64,000 nucleotides of DNA from Acuticoccus sp039034015 (GCA_039034015.1 JBCCBM010000003.1:186001-250000), one strand, 5' to 3'. Shown: positions 1 to 7,930, numbered from the stretch's first letter. The notes: generated from the letters alone by a model not told the origin. Made by a program: numbers and translations.

Positions 1-1
1 A

Positions 2-481
2 TTTTGTCTTCGCCCGGCGTTTTTGGAAGGTGTGCGGGCGCTGCGCCCGTTCGGCTTCAGCTTCGACATTTGCGTGACCCACCGGCAAATCGAGGCGGTG
101 GTGCGCTTTGCCGAGCGCGTGCCGGATGTGCCGCTCATCCTCGATCACATCGGAAAGCCGGCGATTGCGGCGGGCCAAATGGCGCCCTGGGCCGATGCGA
201 TCAAAGCGCTCGGCGCCATGGAGCATGTGACGCTCAAACTCTCCGGCGTCGCGACCGAGGCCAACCATGACGCCTGGCGGCCCGACGATCTTATGCCGTT
301 CATGGAGGTTGCGTATGGGGCGTTTGGGCCGGCGCGCACCATGTTTGGCAGCGACTGGCCGGTGTCGACGCTCGCCATCGGGTATGAGCGCTGGGTGGAC
401 CTTGTGGACGGGTTCGTGGGGCCGGCCGATGCGCCGGCGGTGTTCGGCGAGACGGCGCGGCGTGTGTATCGCCTCGCCTAA
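2..481 (+). CDS. Amidohydrolase family protein (COG3618-like), 3' part only
   Basis: This is the C-terminal 159 residues of a TIM-barrel metal-dependent hydrolase; the 5' end lies outside the window and the frame is open from base 2. Visible family signatures are the strand-plus-metal motif ILDHIGKP and the C-terminal MFGSDWPVS, whose Asp is the conserved metal/catalytic Asp of amidohydrolase-2 enzymes such as L-fuconolactonase-like lactonases. These enzymes usually open sugar lactones or hydrolyse related cyclic substrates in the cytoplasm. The true substrate cannot be told from this piece. It ends 43 bp before the tRNA-Arg gene. Confidence 0.85.
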   Translation, partial: FCLRPAFLEGVRALRPFGFSFDICVTHRQIEAVVRFAERVPDVPLILDHIGKPAIAAGQMAPWADAIKALGAMEHVTLKLSGVATEANHDAWRPDDLMPFMEVAYGAFGPARTMFGSDWPVSTLAIGYERWVDLVDGFVGPADAPAVFGETARRVYRLA

Positions 482-524
482 CGCCATTGTGGTTTTGCAG
501 AAGCGTTGATATTTGAGGGGCGCG

Positions 525-601
525 GCACCCATAGCTCAGCTGGATAGAGCGCTGCCCTCCGAAGGCAGAGGTCTCAGGTTCGAATCCTGATGGGTGCGCC
601 A
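525..601 (+). tRNA. tRNA-Arg (anticodon CCG)
   Basis: A complete cloverleaf can be folded. The acceptor arms are GCACCCA at 525-531 and TGGGTGC at 591-597. The anticodon loop CTCCGAA is closed by a CTGCC/GGCAG stem, and the T arm carries GGTTCGAATCC. The CCA end is encoded (599-601). Anticodon CCG reads Arg codon CGG. The lower-GC fic segment begins immediately after it, so the 3' end is a plausible past integration site. Confidence 0.97.
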
Positions 602-698
602 ACTGATGCTACTGACTGCACTTCCGGCTCAGAAGAATTTGTCTGCATCCCGGACGAGGCGTTGTGGCGCCGAGGGGTAGAGTCAGGCAAAGGACGTT

Positions 699-1853
699 TC
701 AGGTGCGTACGAGCGCCAGGAGCCTCTCGAACCTGTAAAGCGCGGCTCTGCGGCCAGAAGCGGCTTCGACTGTCTCCAGAATTCCGGCATCAACGAGCTG
801 CTTTGCGAACCGGTGCGCGGTCGCTTCGGGCATGCCGGATCTCTTTGTGAATACATTGTTCCGAAACACTGGGCGTTGAAAGAGAAAGTCAATTGCAAGA
901 GTATTGTATTTCGAGGAAAGTATGTCAGGGATTGTCTGACGCATCTCGTCATAAAGCCGCCTAATCTTATCACCTGTTTCGATGTTACGTTGCGCTTGGC
1001 TTTCAACCGCAGTCAGGAAAAATACGGCCCAGTCCGTCCAGTCGCCGGTCGCAGAGACTTGCCGCATAGTATCGATGTATTGATCTTTGTTTTCTTCAAA
1101 ATATCCGCTTACATAGAAATGTGGTGCGCTAATCGCTCCGTGTTTCCAAAGCATAAGCGTGATGAGCATCCGGCCGATACGTCCGTTCCCGTCCTTGAAG
1201 GGGTGAAGCGCTTCGAACTCAAGGTGCGCGATTGCAGTCCGAAGTAAGATTGGGTCAGTCCCGTCTGAGATATAGGTGAAGAGCCGATCCATCCCGTCCG
1301 CTAGTCGCTCTGGAGCGATCGGAACAAACAGGACTTTTTTGCGGTTACGGTCGGCAAGGTAGTTTTGTTCAGACTTGAAATTTCCCGGGCCTTCTGACGC
1401 GCCTCTTCCAAAACTAAGCAAAATTCTGTGGGCATTTCGGAGTAGATGGCTTGTGAGGGGGTAGCCTTCTTGAATGGAAAGGTAAGCTGCGCGCATTGCC
1501 CGAGCATAGAGGAAGGTCTCAATCGCCTCGTTGCGGTTTTGAAGTGTTGCGCCATCACCTCCGTCTTCGTCATCAGCTTCAACTTTGAGGACCTCATCGA
1601 TTGTGCTGACAGTTCCTTCCATTCTGGACGAAATGACCGCCTCTTGATTGCGAAGTGGTGCCATCAAGATTTCGCTGTTGTGCATCCCTTTGAGCATCTC
1701 GTCGTATCCACCCAACGCCGCTGCGGCGGACGCCAGAGGTGAGATGATCCTGCTGAGATCTATAGAGCCGCCGGGTGGCGGGAACCCGCCGTCGTGGTAG
1801 TAAACCGCGGCCGACAAATCGAGAGCCGGGCCTTTAGTTTGGTATGGATCCAT
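699..1853 (-). CDS. Fic family protein (class II, autoinhibited AMPylase-type)
   Basis: 384-residue Fic-domain protein. The Fic core HPFKDGNGRIGR lies at residues 217-228 and keeps the catalytic His, the anion-binding glycines and the final Arg, so AMP (or other nucleotide) transfer from NTPs to target hydroxyls is expected. An N-terminal inhibitory motif [S/T]xxxE[G/N] is present at S75-G80 (SSRMEG), which marks class II Fic proteins that silence themselves. The C-terminal 80 residues look like a winged-helix module (ending ALYRFERLLALVRT), typical of free-standing Fic regulators. Its DNA is clearly more AT-rich than the flanks and there is no antitoxin gene beside it. An AGGA element lies about 9 bp before the ATG. 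It is probably horizontally acquired. Confidence 0.93.
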   Translation of the reverse strand: MDPYQTKGPALDLSAAVYYHDGGFPPPGGSIDLSRIISPLASAAAALGGYDEMLKGMHNSEILMAPLRNQEAVISSRMEGTVSTIDEVLKVEADDEDGGDGATLQNRNEAIETFLYARAMRAAYLSIQEGYPLTSHLLRNAHRILLSFGRGASEGPGNFKSEQNYLADRNRKKVLFVPIAPERLADGMDRLFTYISDGTDPILLRTAIAHLEFEALHPFKDGNGRIGRMLITLMLWKHGAISAPHFYVSGYFEENKDQYIDTMRQVSATGDWTDWAVFFLTAVESQAQRNIETGDKIRRLYDEMRQTIPDILSSKYNTLAIDFLFQRPVFRNNVFTKRSGMPEATAHRFAKQLVDAGILETVEAASGRRAALYRFERLLALVRT

Positions 1854-1910
1854 GCCGACAATTCCTAGGGAGACACTGGCGAAGCCAGGACGTGTTATGT
1901 CTCGGCTCGG

Positions 1911-2034
1911 CTATCATATCCCCGCACCGTCCCGCTTGAACGGCCAGCGTCAGATCTCATATTCTATAATATATGATAGACAAACCGTCTTGAGTCTCAC
2001 CTGCGAGAATCAAAATAATTTGTCTATCATATCC
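1911..2034. promoter_or_regulatory. Candidate operator array upstream of fic (inverted and direct repeats)
   Basis: In the 268-bp AT-rich gap between fic and the end of ftsY there is a perfect 14-bp inverted repeat, ATATGATAGACAAA at 1971-1984 and its complement at 2019-2032. The 11-mer CTATCATATCC also occurs twice in direct orientation, at 1911-1921 and 2024-2034. Repeats of this size 60-180 bp before the fic ATG look like binding sites for an autoregulating or trans-acting repressor. No protein gene is convincing in this gap. Confidence 0.5.
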
Positions 2035-2121
2035 TCCTGAATGTGGGAGGCGAGTGTGTAGGAATGTGGTCTGCCGGGGCCGAGCCCCATCTTCGAAAGC
2101 GGCCCGCCGATACCGGCCGTG

Positions 2122-3126
2122 TTAGCCGAGGCCTGAAATCGCGCGGGCAAAGTCCCGCGCTTCAAAGGGGGCGAGATCGTCGACCCCCTCGCCAACGCCA
2201 ATATAGTGGATCGGGAGTTGGTGCTTGGATGCGATGGCAACCAAGATGCCGCCCCGCGCGGTGCCGTCGAGCTTGGTCATCACAAGGCCGGTGACGCCAA
2301 CGGTGGCGCGAAAAATGTCCACCTGGTTGAGCGCGTTTTGGCCGGTGGTGGCGTCAAGCGTCAGGAGGACGGCGTGGGGCGCATCGGGCCGCTTGCGCTT
2401 GATGATGCGCAGGATTTTCTCAAGCTCGGCCATCAATTCGGCCTTGTTTTGAAGGCGGCCAGCGGTGTCGATCAGGAGGAGGTCGGCGTCTTCGGCGGCG
2501 TCCATCGCCTCAAAGACGAGGCCCGCGGGGTCGGCCCCGGGCGCCCCTGAGACGACCTTGGCGCCCGACCGTTCGCCCCAAATTTTGAGCTGATCGACGG
2601 CGGCGGCGCGAAACGTGTCACCAGCGGCAAGCACCACGCGGCGGCCGGCGGCGGCCTCCTTGGCGGCAATTTTGCCGATCGTGGTGGTCTTCCCCGTGCC
2701 GTTCACGCCCACCACGAGGATGATGAAGGGCGCTGCCCCAATCTCCAGCGGGACGGCAAGGGGGGCGAGCACCCGCTCCACCTCTTCTGACAGGACGGTC
2801 TGCAGTTCATCCGGCGAGATGCCTTTGGCATAGCGCGCTTCGGACAAGGTGTCGGTGATGGCAAGCGCAGTGTCGACGCCAAGGTCGGCCTCGATCAAAA
2901 TGTCTTCAAGGTCTTGGAGGGAACTGGCGTCGAGCTTCTTCTTGGTGAAGAGGCCAGAAACACTGTCGCCAAGCTTTGAGGATGAGCGGCCGAGCCCGCG
3001 GGAAAGCCGTGAAAAGAAGCCGGCCTTCTTGGGGGTTTTGGGTTCGGTGGGCTCGGGCGGCGCCTCCTGCGGCGGCTCAGCGGAGGGTTTTTTGCCAAAC
3101 CCCCAAAACGATCGGCGCTCGCTCAC
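2122..3126 (-). CDS. ftsY: Signal recognition particle receptor FtsY
   Basis: 334-residue SRP receptor GTPase that docks ribosome-SRP complexes at the inner membrane for co-translational insertion. Domain order: a short acidic/proline-rich A region (about 1-35), the helical N domain, then the G domain with P-loop GVNGTGKTTT (from about residue 140), DTAGR, and the guanine-specificity motif TKLDG. The A domain is short, as is usual in alphaproteobacteria. It starts with GTG at 3126, overlapping the mtaB stop by 4 bp (GTGA), so the two genes are translationally coupled in the order mtaB-ftsY. Stop is TAA. Confidence 0.97.
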   Translation of the reverse strand: MSERRSFWGFGKKPSAEPPQEAPPEPTEPKTPKKAGFFSRLSRGLGRSSSKLGDSVSGLFTKKKLDASSLQDLEDILIEADLGVDTALAITDTLSEARYAKGISPDELQTVLSEEVERVLAPLAVPLEIGAAPFIILVVGVNGTGKTTTIGKIAAKEAAAGRRVVLAAGDTFRAAAVDQLKIWGERSGAKVVSGAPGADPAGLVFEAMDAAEDADLLLIDTAGRLQNKAELMAELEKILRIIKRKRPDAPHAVLLTLDATTGQNALNQVDIFRATVGVTGLVMTKLDGTARGGILVAIASKHQLPIHYIGVGEGVDDLAPFEARDFARAISGLG

Positions 3127-4376
3127 GGTGCCGCCATGAGGGTCTCGCCCTCAACGCCGGTGATGGTGACCGGCAAGAGCGTGCCGGAGGGCTGCGCGGG
3201 GCCGGCAAGGCGGGCGCGAAAATAGTCCGGCGTGCGGCCGCAGTTGTCGTCCTCCACCAAGAGCGTCGTTCTGGCGCCGACCTTTCCGGCAAGACCCGCC
3301 TCCAGCGCGCGCGCGCCTTCTGCGCGGAGGGTGGCCGCGCGCGCCTTCACCACCGGGCGCGGCAGCTGGGGCATGCGGGCCGCAGGGGTGCCCGCGCGGG
3401 GCGAGAACGGGAAAATATGCACATGGGTGAGCCCGCAGTCGGCAACGATGCGGCGCGTGTTGTCAAACATGTCGTCCGTTTCGGTGGGGAAGCCGGCGAT
3501 GATGTCGGCGCCAAACACAATGTCGGGCCGGCGTGCGCGCACACGGTCGCAAAACGCAACGGCATCCTGGCGCAGGTGCCGGCGCTTCATGCGCTTTAAG
3601 ATCATGTCATCGCCCGCCTGGAGCGACAGGTGAAGGTGGGGCATCAGCCGCGGCTCGCTCTCCATGGCCTCAAGGAGCGCGTCGTCGGCCTCCACACTGT
3701 CGATGGAGGAAAGGCGCAGGCGCGCAAGGTCTGGCACATGGGCAAGGATGCGCTGGACCACATCGCCAAGCCGCGGCGCGCCCGGAAGGTCGGGCCCATA
3801 GCTTGTGAGGTCGACCCCGGTGAGCACAATTTCCTGGTGGCCCGCATCGGTGAGCGCCTTCGCCCGGTCCACAATCGCGCCCATGGGGACGCTGCGGGAC
3901 GGGCCGCGACCATAGGGGATGATGCAAAAGGTGCAGCGGTGATCGCACCCGTTTTGCACCTCCAGAAAGGCGCGGGTGCGGGCGTGAAAACTCTGCGCAA
4001 GGTGGGGCGCGGTTTCGCGCACGGCCATAATGTCGCCAACGCGCACGGGCTCCGTGCCGGCCCAAAAGGCGGGCGAGAGCTTTTCAGAATTGCCGGCAAC
4101 ACGGTCCACCTCGTCCATCGCGGCGAACCCGTTGGGGTCGATTTGCGCCGCACACCCGGTTGCGACAATTTGTACGTGTGGTTGTTCGCGGCGGATTTTG
4201 CGAATGGTTTGACGGGCTTGGCGCACCGCCTCATTGGTAACGGCGCAGGTGTTCACAACCACAGTTTTAGTGGTTGAGGCGCTGGCGAGGGCGCGGATTG
4301 TCTCTCCTTCCAGCGCGTTGAGCCGGCAGCCGAAGTTCAAGACCGTTGTCTCGGAGGGGTGGTGTTTGGCGCTCAC
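3123..4376 (-). CDS. mtaB: tRNA (N6-threonylcarbamoyladenosine(37)-C2)-methylthiotransferase MtaB
   Basis: Radical-SAM methylthiotransferase that converts t6A37 to ms2t6A37 in ANN-decoding tRNAs. The N-terminal UPF0004 domain carries the three cluster cysteines (FGCRLN, NTCAVTNEA, ATGCAAQ). The radical-SAM CxxxCxxC motif reads CDHRCTFC. A TRAM-like tail of about 60 residues follows, ending near PVTITGVEG. I chose the GTG at 4376 (417 residues) because family similarity begins right after it; an in-frame start at 4412 would add 12 residues without family character. Its stop overlaps the ftsY start. The mtaB-ftsY pair is common in Hyphomicrobiales. Confidence 0.94.
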   Translation of the reverse strand: MSAKHHPSETTVLNFGCRLNALEGETIRALASASTTKTVVVNTCAVTNEAVRQARQTIRKIRREQPHVQIVATGCAAQIDPNGFAAMDEVDRVAGNSEKLSPAFWAGTEPVRVGDIMAVRETAPHLAQSFHARTRAFLEVQNGCDHRCTFCIIPYGRGPSRSVPMGAIVDRAKALTDAGHQEIVLTGVDLTSYGPDLPGAPRLGDVVQRILAHVPDLARLRLSSIDSVEADDALLEAMESEPRLMPHLHLSLQAGDDMILKRMKRRHLRQDAVAFCDRVRARRPDIVFGADIIAGFPTETDDMFDNTRRIVADCGLTHVHIFPFSPRAGTPAARMPQLPRPVVKARAATLRAEGARALEAGLAGKVGARTTLLVEDDNCGRTPDYFRARLAGPAQPSGTLLPVTITGVEGETLMAAP

Positions 4377-4483
4377 GGCGCGTGATATGCGGCCCGGGCG
4401 CGGTCCTTGCAAGCCGGTGAAGAACGAGACGCCCGGTCATAAGGGGTCTTGCGCCCCACCGCGCCAAGGCGCACGATCCTTCG

Positions 4484-5020
4484 ATGGCCACGCAAGCGAT
4501 CGCCATCCGCACCGCAAAACCGTCCGACGCCGACGACATCGCCGACGTTCACGATGCTGCGTGGCGTTTTGCCTACCGCGGTGTGCTGCCCGGCGCGGAG
4601 CTTGAGCGCATGATTGCCAAGCGCGGCCCCCAGTGGTGGGCGCGGGCCGTCGCGCGGCGGGTGCCCATTGTGGTGCTGGAGGCGGGCGGGCAGGTCCGCG
4701 GCTATGTCACCTATGGTGCAAGCCGGATGCGCGCTCTGCCCTACCGCGCTGAAATTTATGAGCTTTACATCCAGCCCGAATACACAGGCATCGGCTTTGG
4801 CCGGCGCATGTTCCGCACCGTGCAGGAGCGCCTCTCCCGCCGCGGCCACGAAGAGCTTGTGGTTTGGTGCCTGGCGGACAATTCCGACGCGTGCGCGTTT
4901 TATGAGCGGCTCGGCGGCAAGGTGGTCGCGAGCGCCAACGAACCGTTTGAGACTGCCGAGGTCGCAAAGCTCGCCTTCGGGTTCAACCGCCGCGCCGTCC
5001 CCCGGGTGCGCTTCCGGTGA
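4484..5020 (+). CDS. GNAT family N-acetyltransferase
   Basis: 178-residue single-domain GNAT enzyme transferring an acetyl group from acetyl-CoA to an amine. The acetyl-CoA pyrophosphate-binding loop is visible as YTGIGFGRRMF (Q/RxxGxG/A type). It is followed by the usual late helix and CLADNSDACAFYERLGG, the classic strand-5/helix-4 signature. The last 20 residues are basic. The acceptor is not predictable. The gene overlaps the next one by 4 bp (GTGA at 5017-5020), so acetyltransferase and pseudo-pyrophosphatase are probably co-translated. Confidence 0.92.
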   Translation: MATQAIAIRTAKPSDADDIADVHDAAWRFAYRGVLPGAELERMIAKRGPQWWARAVARRVPIVVLEAGGQVRGYVTYGASRMRALPYRAEIYELYIQPEYTGIGFGRRMFRTVQERLSRRGHEELVVWCLADNSDACAFYERLGGKVVASANEPFETAEVAKLAFGFNRRAVPRVRFR

Positions 5021-5538
5021 CCCTTCGCGGCGCAACGGCTGTGCCGGACGAGGTGAGCCTCATCATCACCGCGCCGCGGGGCGAGCCGGCGTTTGACGCG
5101 CGGCTCGAGGCGGGGCGCATTGTGGTGGACCGCCTGTTGCACAGCGCGCTCCGGCTCCCGGGCCATCTTGGCTTGGTGGAGGGCACCTTGGGCGATGATG
5201 GCCGCCCCTTGCGCGGCCTGTTGCGGTGTGAGCACGGCTTTTCATCGGGCACCCTCGTGGGCGCTCGGCCCATCGGCGTCCTTTATGTTTCAGGCAACGA
5301 TGCGGATGAGGTCACAGTCCTCCTGGTGCCGGCCCCGCGCCTTTCCCCCCGCTACGACGCGGTGCAGAGCTACACCGACTTGCCCTCCGCTGAGCTTCGC
5401 GAAATCGCGCACTATTTTGTCCACTACCGCGACATTGACGAGCGCCAGCGCCAGCGCGCCGCCGGCTGGGGCGACGTGAACGAGGCCCGCCGCGCCATTG
5501 TTGAAGCCTCTTCGCGCACCCACCGCCCGGTGGGTTAA
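5017..5538 (+). CDS. Class I inorganic pyrophosphatase homologue lacking most catalytic residues (pseudoenzyme)
   Basis: 173 residues that I can align by eye along the whole E. coli PPase (176 residues). Shared blocks include VDR, GTLxxDGxP, RPIGVL, DLPxxxxxxIAHYFxHYRD and AGWxxxxEAxxAIVE. The active site is mostly gone. The metal motif DGDPxD reads DGRPLR (E. coli D67 and D70 both become Arg). D97 becomes Gly, D102 becomes Glu, Y55 becomes Leu, K29 is lost and K142 becomes Arg. R43, D65 and Y141 are kept. Hydrolysis of pyrophosphate is therefore unlikely. It starts with GTG inside the GNAT stop, and its TAA overlaps the convergent gene's stop. Fold assignment is strong; the role is unknown. 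Confidence 0.75.
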   Translation: MTLRGATAVPDEVSLIITAPRGEPAFDARLEAGRIVVDRLLHSALRLPGHLGLVEGTLGDDGRPLRGLLRCEHGFSSGTLVGARPIGVLYVSGNDADEVTVLLVPAPRLSPRYDAVQSYTDLPSAELREIAHYFVHYRDIDERQRQRAAGWGDVNEARRAIVEASSRTHRPVG

Positions 5539-6344
5539 AGGCGCGCCTCGGCGGTCATCGCAAGGCGCCCGTCGGGCCCGTGGGTGGCGAGTGTGATGCC
5601 GTCATCATGCCGTGATGCAGCGAGGATGAGATCGCCCGGCGCAAACACCGGCGACACGCCCCGAAAAGTGAGAGTTTTTGGCGTTTGCCCCAAAAGGTCC
5701 GCCGCCCAGTGGCCAAGGAGGGTCGCCTGGAGCGGGCCATGGACCACAAGGCCGCCATAGCCCTCCACGGCAGTCGCGTAAGGGGCGTCGTAGTGGATGC
5801 GGTGGCCGTTGAAGGTGAGGGCGCTGTATCGAAAGAGGAGCGTTGGCGTCATCGCAATGCGCCGCTCTTCGCCCACCGGCGCAGATTTGGCGGGGGGCGG
5901 GGTGGCCCCGGCGGCGCCGCGATAAACGATGTCCTGCCGCTCTTCCACACACAGGCGATCGTCGGCTGAGAAGGCGTGGGCGACGGTCACGAAGATGAGG
6001 TCGCCGCTGCGGCCCGCTTTGTGCGCCACATCGGTGATGGTGCTGACCCGCGTCACCATGCTGTCCACGGGAAGCGGTGCGTGGTGGGTGACCGCGCCCC
6101 CCGCCCACATGCGCCGCGGCAGGGGGACGGGGGGCAAAAAGCCGCCCCGCGCGGGGTGACCGTCCGGGCCAAGGGCGTCCATGGGCGCAACCGGCTGGGT
6201 GAGGCACCAGTGGAGGAAGGGCGGGGCAGCGTCCGCCCGCGCGCAGCCGAGCGTTGCGCAAAACCGGTCCACCAGCGCGGCGGTGAGGCGCTCTTCTGCG
6301 CTCTCGGTCCGGCCAATCCACGTTTTGAGGTGCGAGACGTCCAT
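5535..6344 (-). CDS. FAS1-like/MaoC-type acyl-CoA dehydratase (mesaconyl-CoA hydratase-like)
   Basis: 269-residue double hot-dog protein resembling the HTD2/Meh group (3-methylfumaryl-CoA or mesaconyl-CoA hydratases). The N-terminal FAS1-type dehydratase half contains LPPVPLPRRMWAGG and a TRVSTITDVAHKAGRSGDLIFVTV block. The C-terminal half contains FRYSALTFNGHRIHYD and the YGGLVVHGPLQATLL stretch, which is the MaoC-like hydratase signature with catalytic Asp/His. I chose the ATG at 6344, 6 bp after the marR stop. marR lies directly upstream on the same strand and a TRAP carboxylate transporter is divergent, so a role in breaking down an imported branched or unsaturated acid is plausible but inferred. 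Confidence 0.82.
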   Translation of the reverse strand: MDVSHLKTWIGRTESAEERLTAALVDRFCATLGCARADAAPPFLHWCLTQPVAPMDALGPDGHPARGGFLPPVPLPRRMWAGGAVTHHAPLPVDSMVTRVSTITDVAHKAGRSGDLIFVTVAHAFSADDRLCVEERQDIVYRGAAGATPPPAKSAPVGEERRIAMTPTLLFRYSALTFNGHRIHYDAPYATAVEGYGGLVVHGPLQATLLGHWAADLLGQTPKTLTFRGVSPVFAPGDLILAASRHDDGITLATHGPDGRLAMTAEARL

Positions 6345-6349
6345 CACAC

Positions 6350-6853
6350 TCACTCGGCAAGGGCGGGGCGCCCGTCCACCCACGCCGGCGCAGCTTGGAC
6401 GAGCTTGTCAAGCAGCGCCAGAAGATCGCGCTGCTCCCCCGGCGAAAGGGGCGATAACATCGCCGCCTGGCGCGCCACGCACAAGGGGAGCACCGTTGCC
6501 AAAAGCGCCCGGCCGGCGGGGGTGAGGCGCAGCGGCTTTGCCCGCCGGTCCGCCCCCGCGCCCGTCTCCACAAGGCCGCGCTGGGCAATGGCCGCCACCG
6601 CACGGCTCACCGAGTTTTTGGGCAAACCGGAAAGCCGCGCCACATCGCGCGCCATCAACCCGTCCTCTTGCGACAGACAATAAAGGATCACAAAGCCGGG
6701 GCGCGACAGGTCAAACCGCGCTTCAAGGTCGGCATAAAGCGGGCCGGTGAAGAAGTTTGCCAAAAAGCTGATGCGCCAGATGGGGGCGAGCGGCGTGTCG
6801 GTCAGCATGGTGCCCGCAAGGGGGCCGAAGCGGGCAGCAACAGGGTCGGTCAT
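6350..6853 (-). CDS. MarR family winged-helix transcriptional regulator
   Basis: 167-residue MarR-type regulator. The winged helix spans roughly residues 50-120: DGLMARDVARLSGLPKNSVS is the helix-turn-helix and RRAKPLRLTPAGRALL is the wing plus the following helix. The first ~45 residues (WRISFLANFFTGPLYADLEARF) form the dimerisation helices. I chose the ATG at 6853; a much longer in-frame extension upstream is antisense to dctP and is rejected. It is co-directional with the hydratase gene and divergent from dctPQM. A cluster of GGAAC/GTTCC half-sites fills the shared promoter region, so autoregulation and control of the transporter are likely. Confidence 0.88.
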   Translation of the reverse strand: MTDPVAARFGPLAGTMLTDTPLAPIWRISFLANFFTGPLYADLEARFDLSRPGFVILYCLSQEDGLMARDVARLSGLPKNSVSRAVAAIAQRGLVETGAGADRRAKPLRLTPAGRALLATVLPLCVARQAAMLSPLSPGEQRDLLALLDKLVQAAPAWVDGRPALAE

Positions 6854-6869
6854 GGGGGGACGGTGCCAC

Positions 6870-6904
6870 GGAACGGTTCCAAATGGAACTTGCCAGGTGG
6901 TTCC
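6870..6904. promoter_or_regulatory. Candidate MarR operator cluster (four GGAAC/GTTCC half-sites)
   Basis: The 102-bp gap between marR and dctP contains alternating half-sites: GGAAC 6870-6874, GTTCC 6876-6880, GGAAC 6885-6889 and GTTCC 6900-6904. The first pair forms the perfect palindrome GGAACGGTTCC. The second and third, and the third and fourth, also pair as inverted repeats. This is the only dyad structure in the divergent promoter region, which is where a MarR repressor would bind. Confidence 0.55.
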
Positions 6905-6955
6905 AGGCGGGACTATCCTCGCCCCACAAAACCATAACAGGGAGGGAGCGGCCCC

Positions 6956-7930
6956 ATGCGGACACTTCACATTTTCGCCGGCGCCCTTGGGTTCATTGCG
7001 GCGGGCACTGCCTCTGCGGCAGACCTTCGGATGATTGGCGCATTCCCCGAAAGCTTTGTTTTCACGCGGGAAATTGGAACCCCCTTCATGGCGCTGGTAG
7101 CCGAAAAGAGCGACGGCGCGGTCTCCGTCAGCTTCACCGGGCCAGACGCGGTCTCCCCGCTCGAACAGTTGGAGCCTGTGCAGGCCGGCGTCTTCGACCT
7201 TCTCTTCACCCACCCGGCCTACCACGCCGGCACCACCTCGCTGGGCCTTGCGATCGACGCGGTGGCCGTCGACCCCGACAAGCGCCGCTCGGCCGGGATC
7301 ATCGACTTTCTGGACACCCACTATCAGGGCCTCGGCCTCAAACTGATTGCCGCGCCCGCCACCGGCACAAAGGGTTTTCGGTATTTTCTGAAAGAGCCCA
7401 TCGACGGCGAGCCCGCGTTCGACGGTCTCAAAATCCGCGGCACCGTCTCCTACCACCCGATGATTGAGGCGCTGGGCGGCTCCGGCGTCGTCATGGGCGG
7501 GGGCGATGTCTACTCCGCGCTCCAAACCGGCGTTGTGGATGGGGCGGCCTGGGGCACGGTCGGCGCCAAGGATTTTAAGTGGAACGAGGTGGCGAACTAC
7601 ATTGCCGACCCCGTTTTCGGCCAGGTGGGGCTCATGATTTTCATGAACCTTGAGGCGTGGAACGGCCTTTCTGAGGCCGAGCAGAGCGCACTCTTGGCCG
7701 CGGGTAAAACGTTGGAACAATCCACCATCGCACGGTTCGACGAGTTGGCCGCAACCGAGCTTGAGGACCTGAAGGGTCTTGGCATGGCGCTCACCGCATT
7801 TTCCGACAGTGAGGCGGCGCAGCTGGAAACCTTGTGGTCGGAGGGCGTGTGGTCGGTGGCCGCCGGCGGTGAGCCTGAAAAGGTTGCCACCATGCGCGCC
7901 CTTGCCAAGGACGCGGGCCTTTCGGAGTGA
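6956..7930 (+). CDS. dctP: TRAP transporter substrate-binding protein DctP
   Basis: 324-residue periplasmic solute receptor of a tripartite ATP-independent transporter. A Sec signal peptide is visible (residues 1-21, ending TASA|AD). The mature part carries DctP-family blocks such as EQLEPVQAGVFDLL, DGLKIRG and the GDVYSALQTGVVDGA motif; the Arg in LKIRG normally grips the substrate carboxylate. It is the first gene of dctP-dctQ-dctM, each overlapping the next by 4 bp. The ligand is probably an organic acid; the adjacent hydratase would fit a dicarboxylate or branched acid. The start is supported by AGGGAGGGAG about 7 bp upstream. Confidence 0.95.
   Translation: MRTLHIFAGALGFIAAGTASAADLRMIGAFPESFVFTREIGTPFMALVAEKSDGAVSVSFTGPDAVSPLEQLEPVQAGVFDLLFTHPAYHAGTTSLGLAIDAVAVDPDKRRSAGIIDFLDTHYQGLGLKLIAAPATGTKGFRYFLKEPIDGEPAFDGLKIRGTVSYHPMIEALGGSGVVMGGGDVYSALQTGVVDGAAWGTVGAKDFKWNEVANYIADPVFGQVGLMIFMNLEAWNGLSEAEQSALLAAGKTLEQSTIARFDELAATELEDLKGLGMALTAFSDSEAAQLETLWSEGVWSVAAGGEPEKVATMRALAKDAGLSE

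Noticed and set aside
636..2025. AATTTGTCT at 636-644 and 2017-2025 as attachment-site repeats of the Fic island
   Set aside because: Only 9 bp, AT-rich, not part of the tRNA 3' end, and no integrase; chance cannot be excluded.
1852..2040. 62-codon open frame between fic and ftsY
   Set aside because: It covers the fic promoter and operator repeats and shows no protein features.
5535..5538. Convergent gene ends sharing TTAA/TTAG (also at 16476 and 19858) as a possible special signal
   Set aside because: Overlapping convergent stops arise easily in compact genomes because TTA reads as a stop on one strand and TAA or TAG on the other.
6854..7720. N-terminal extension of the MarR gene to 456 residues
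   Set aside because: The added part is antisense to dctP and has no family similarity; the MarR domain is full length from 6853.
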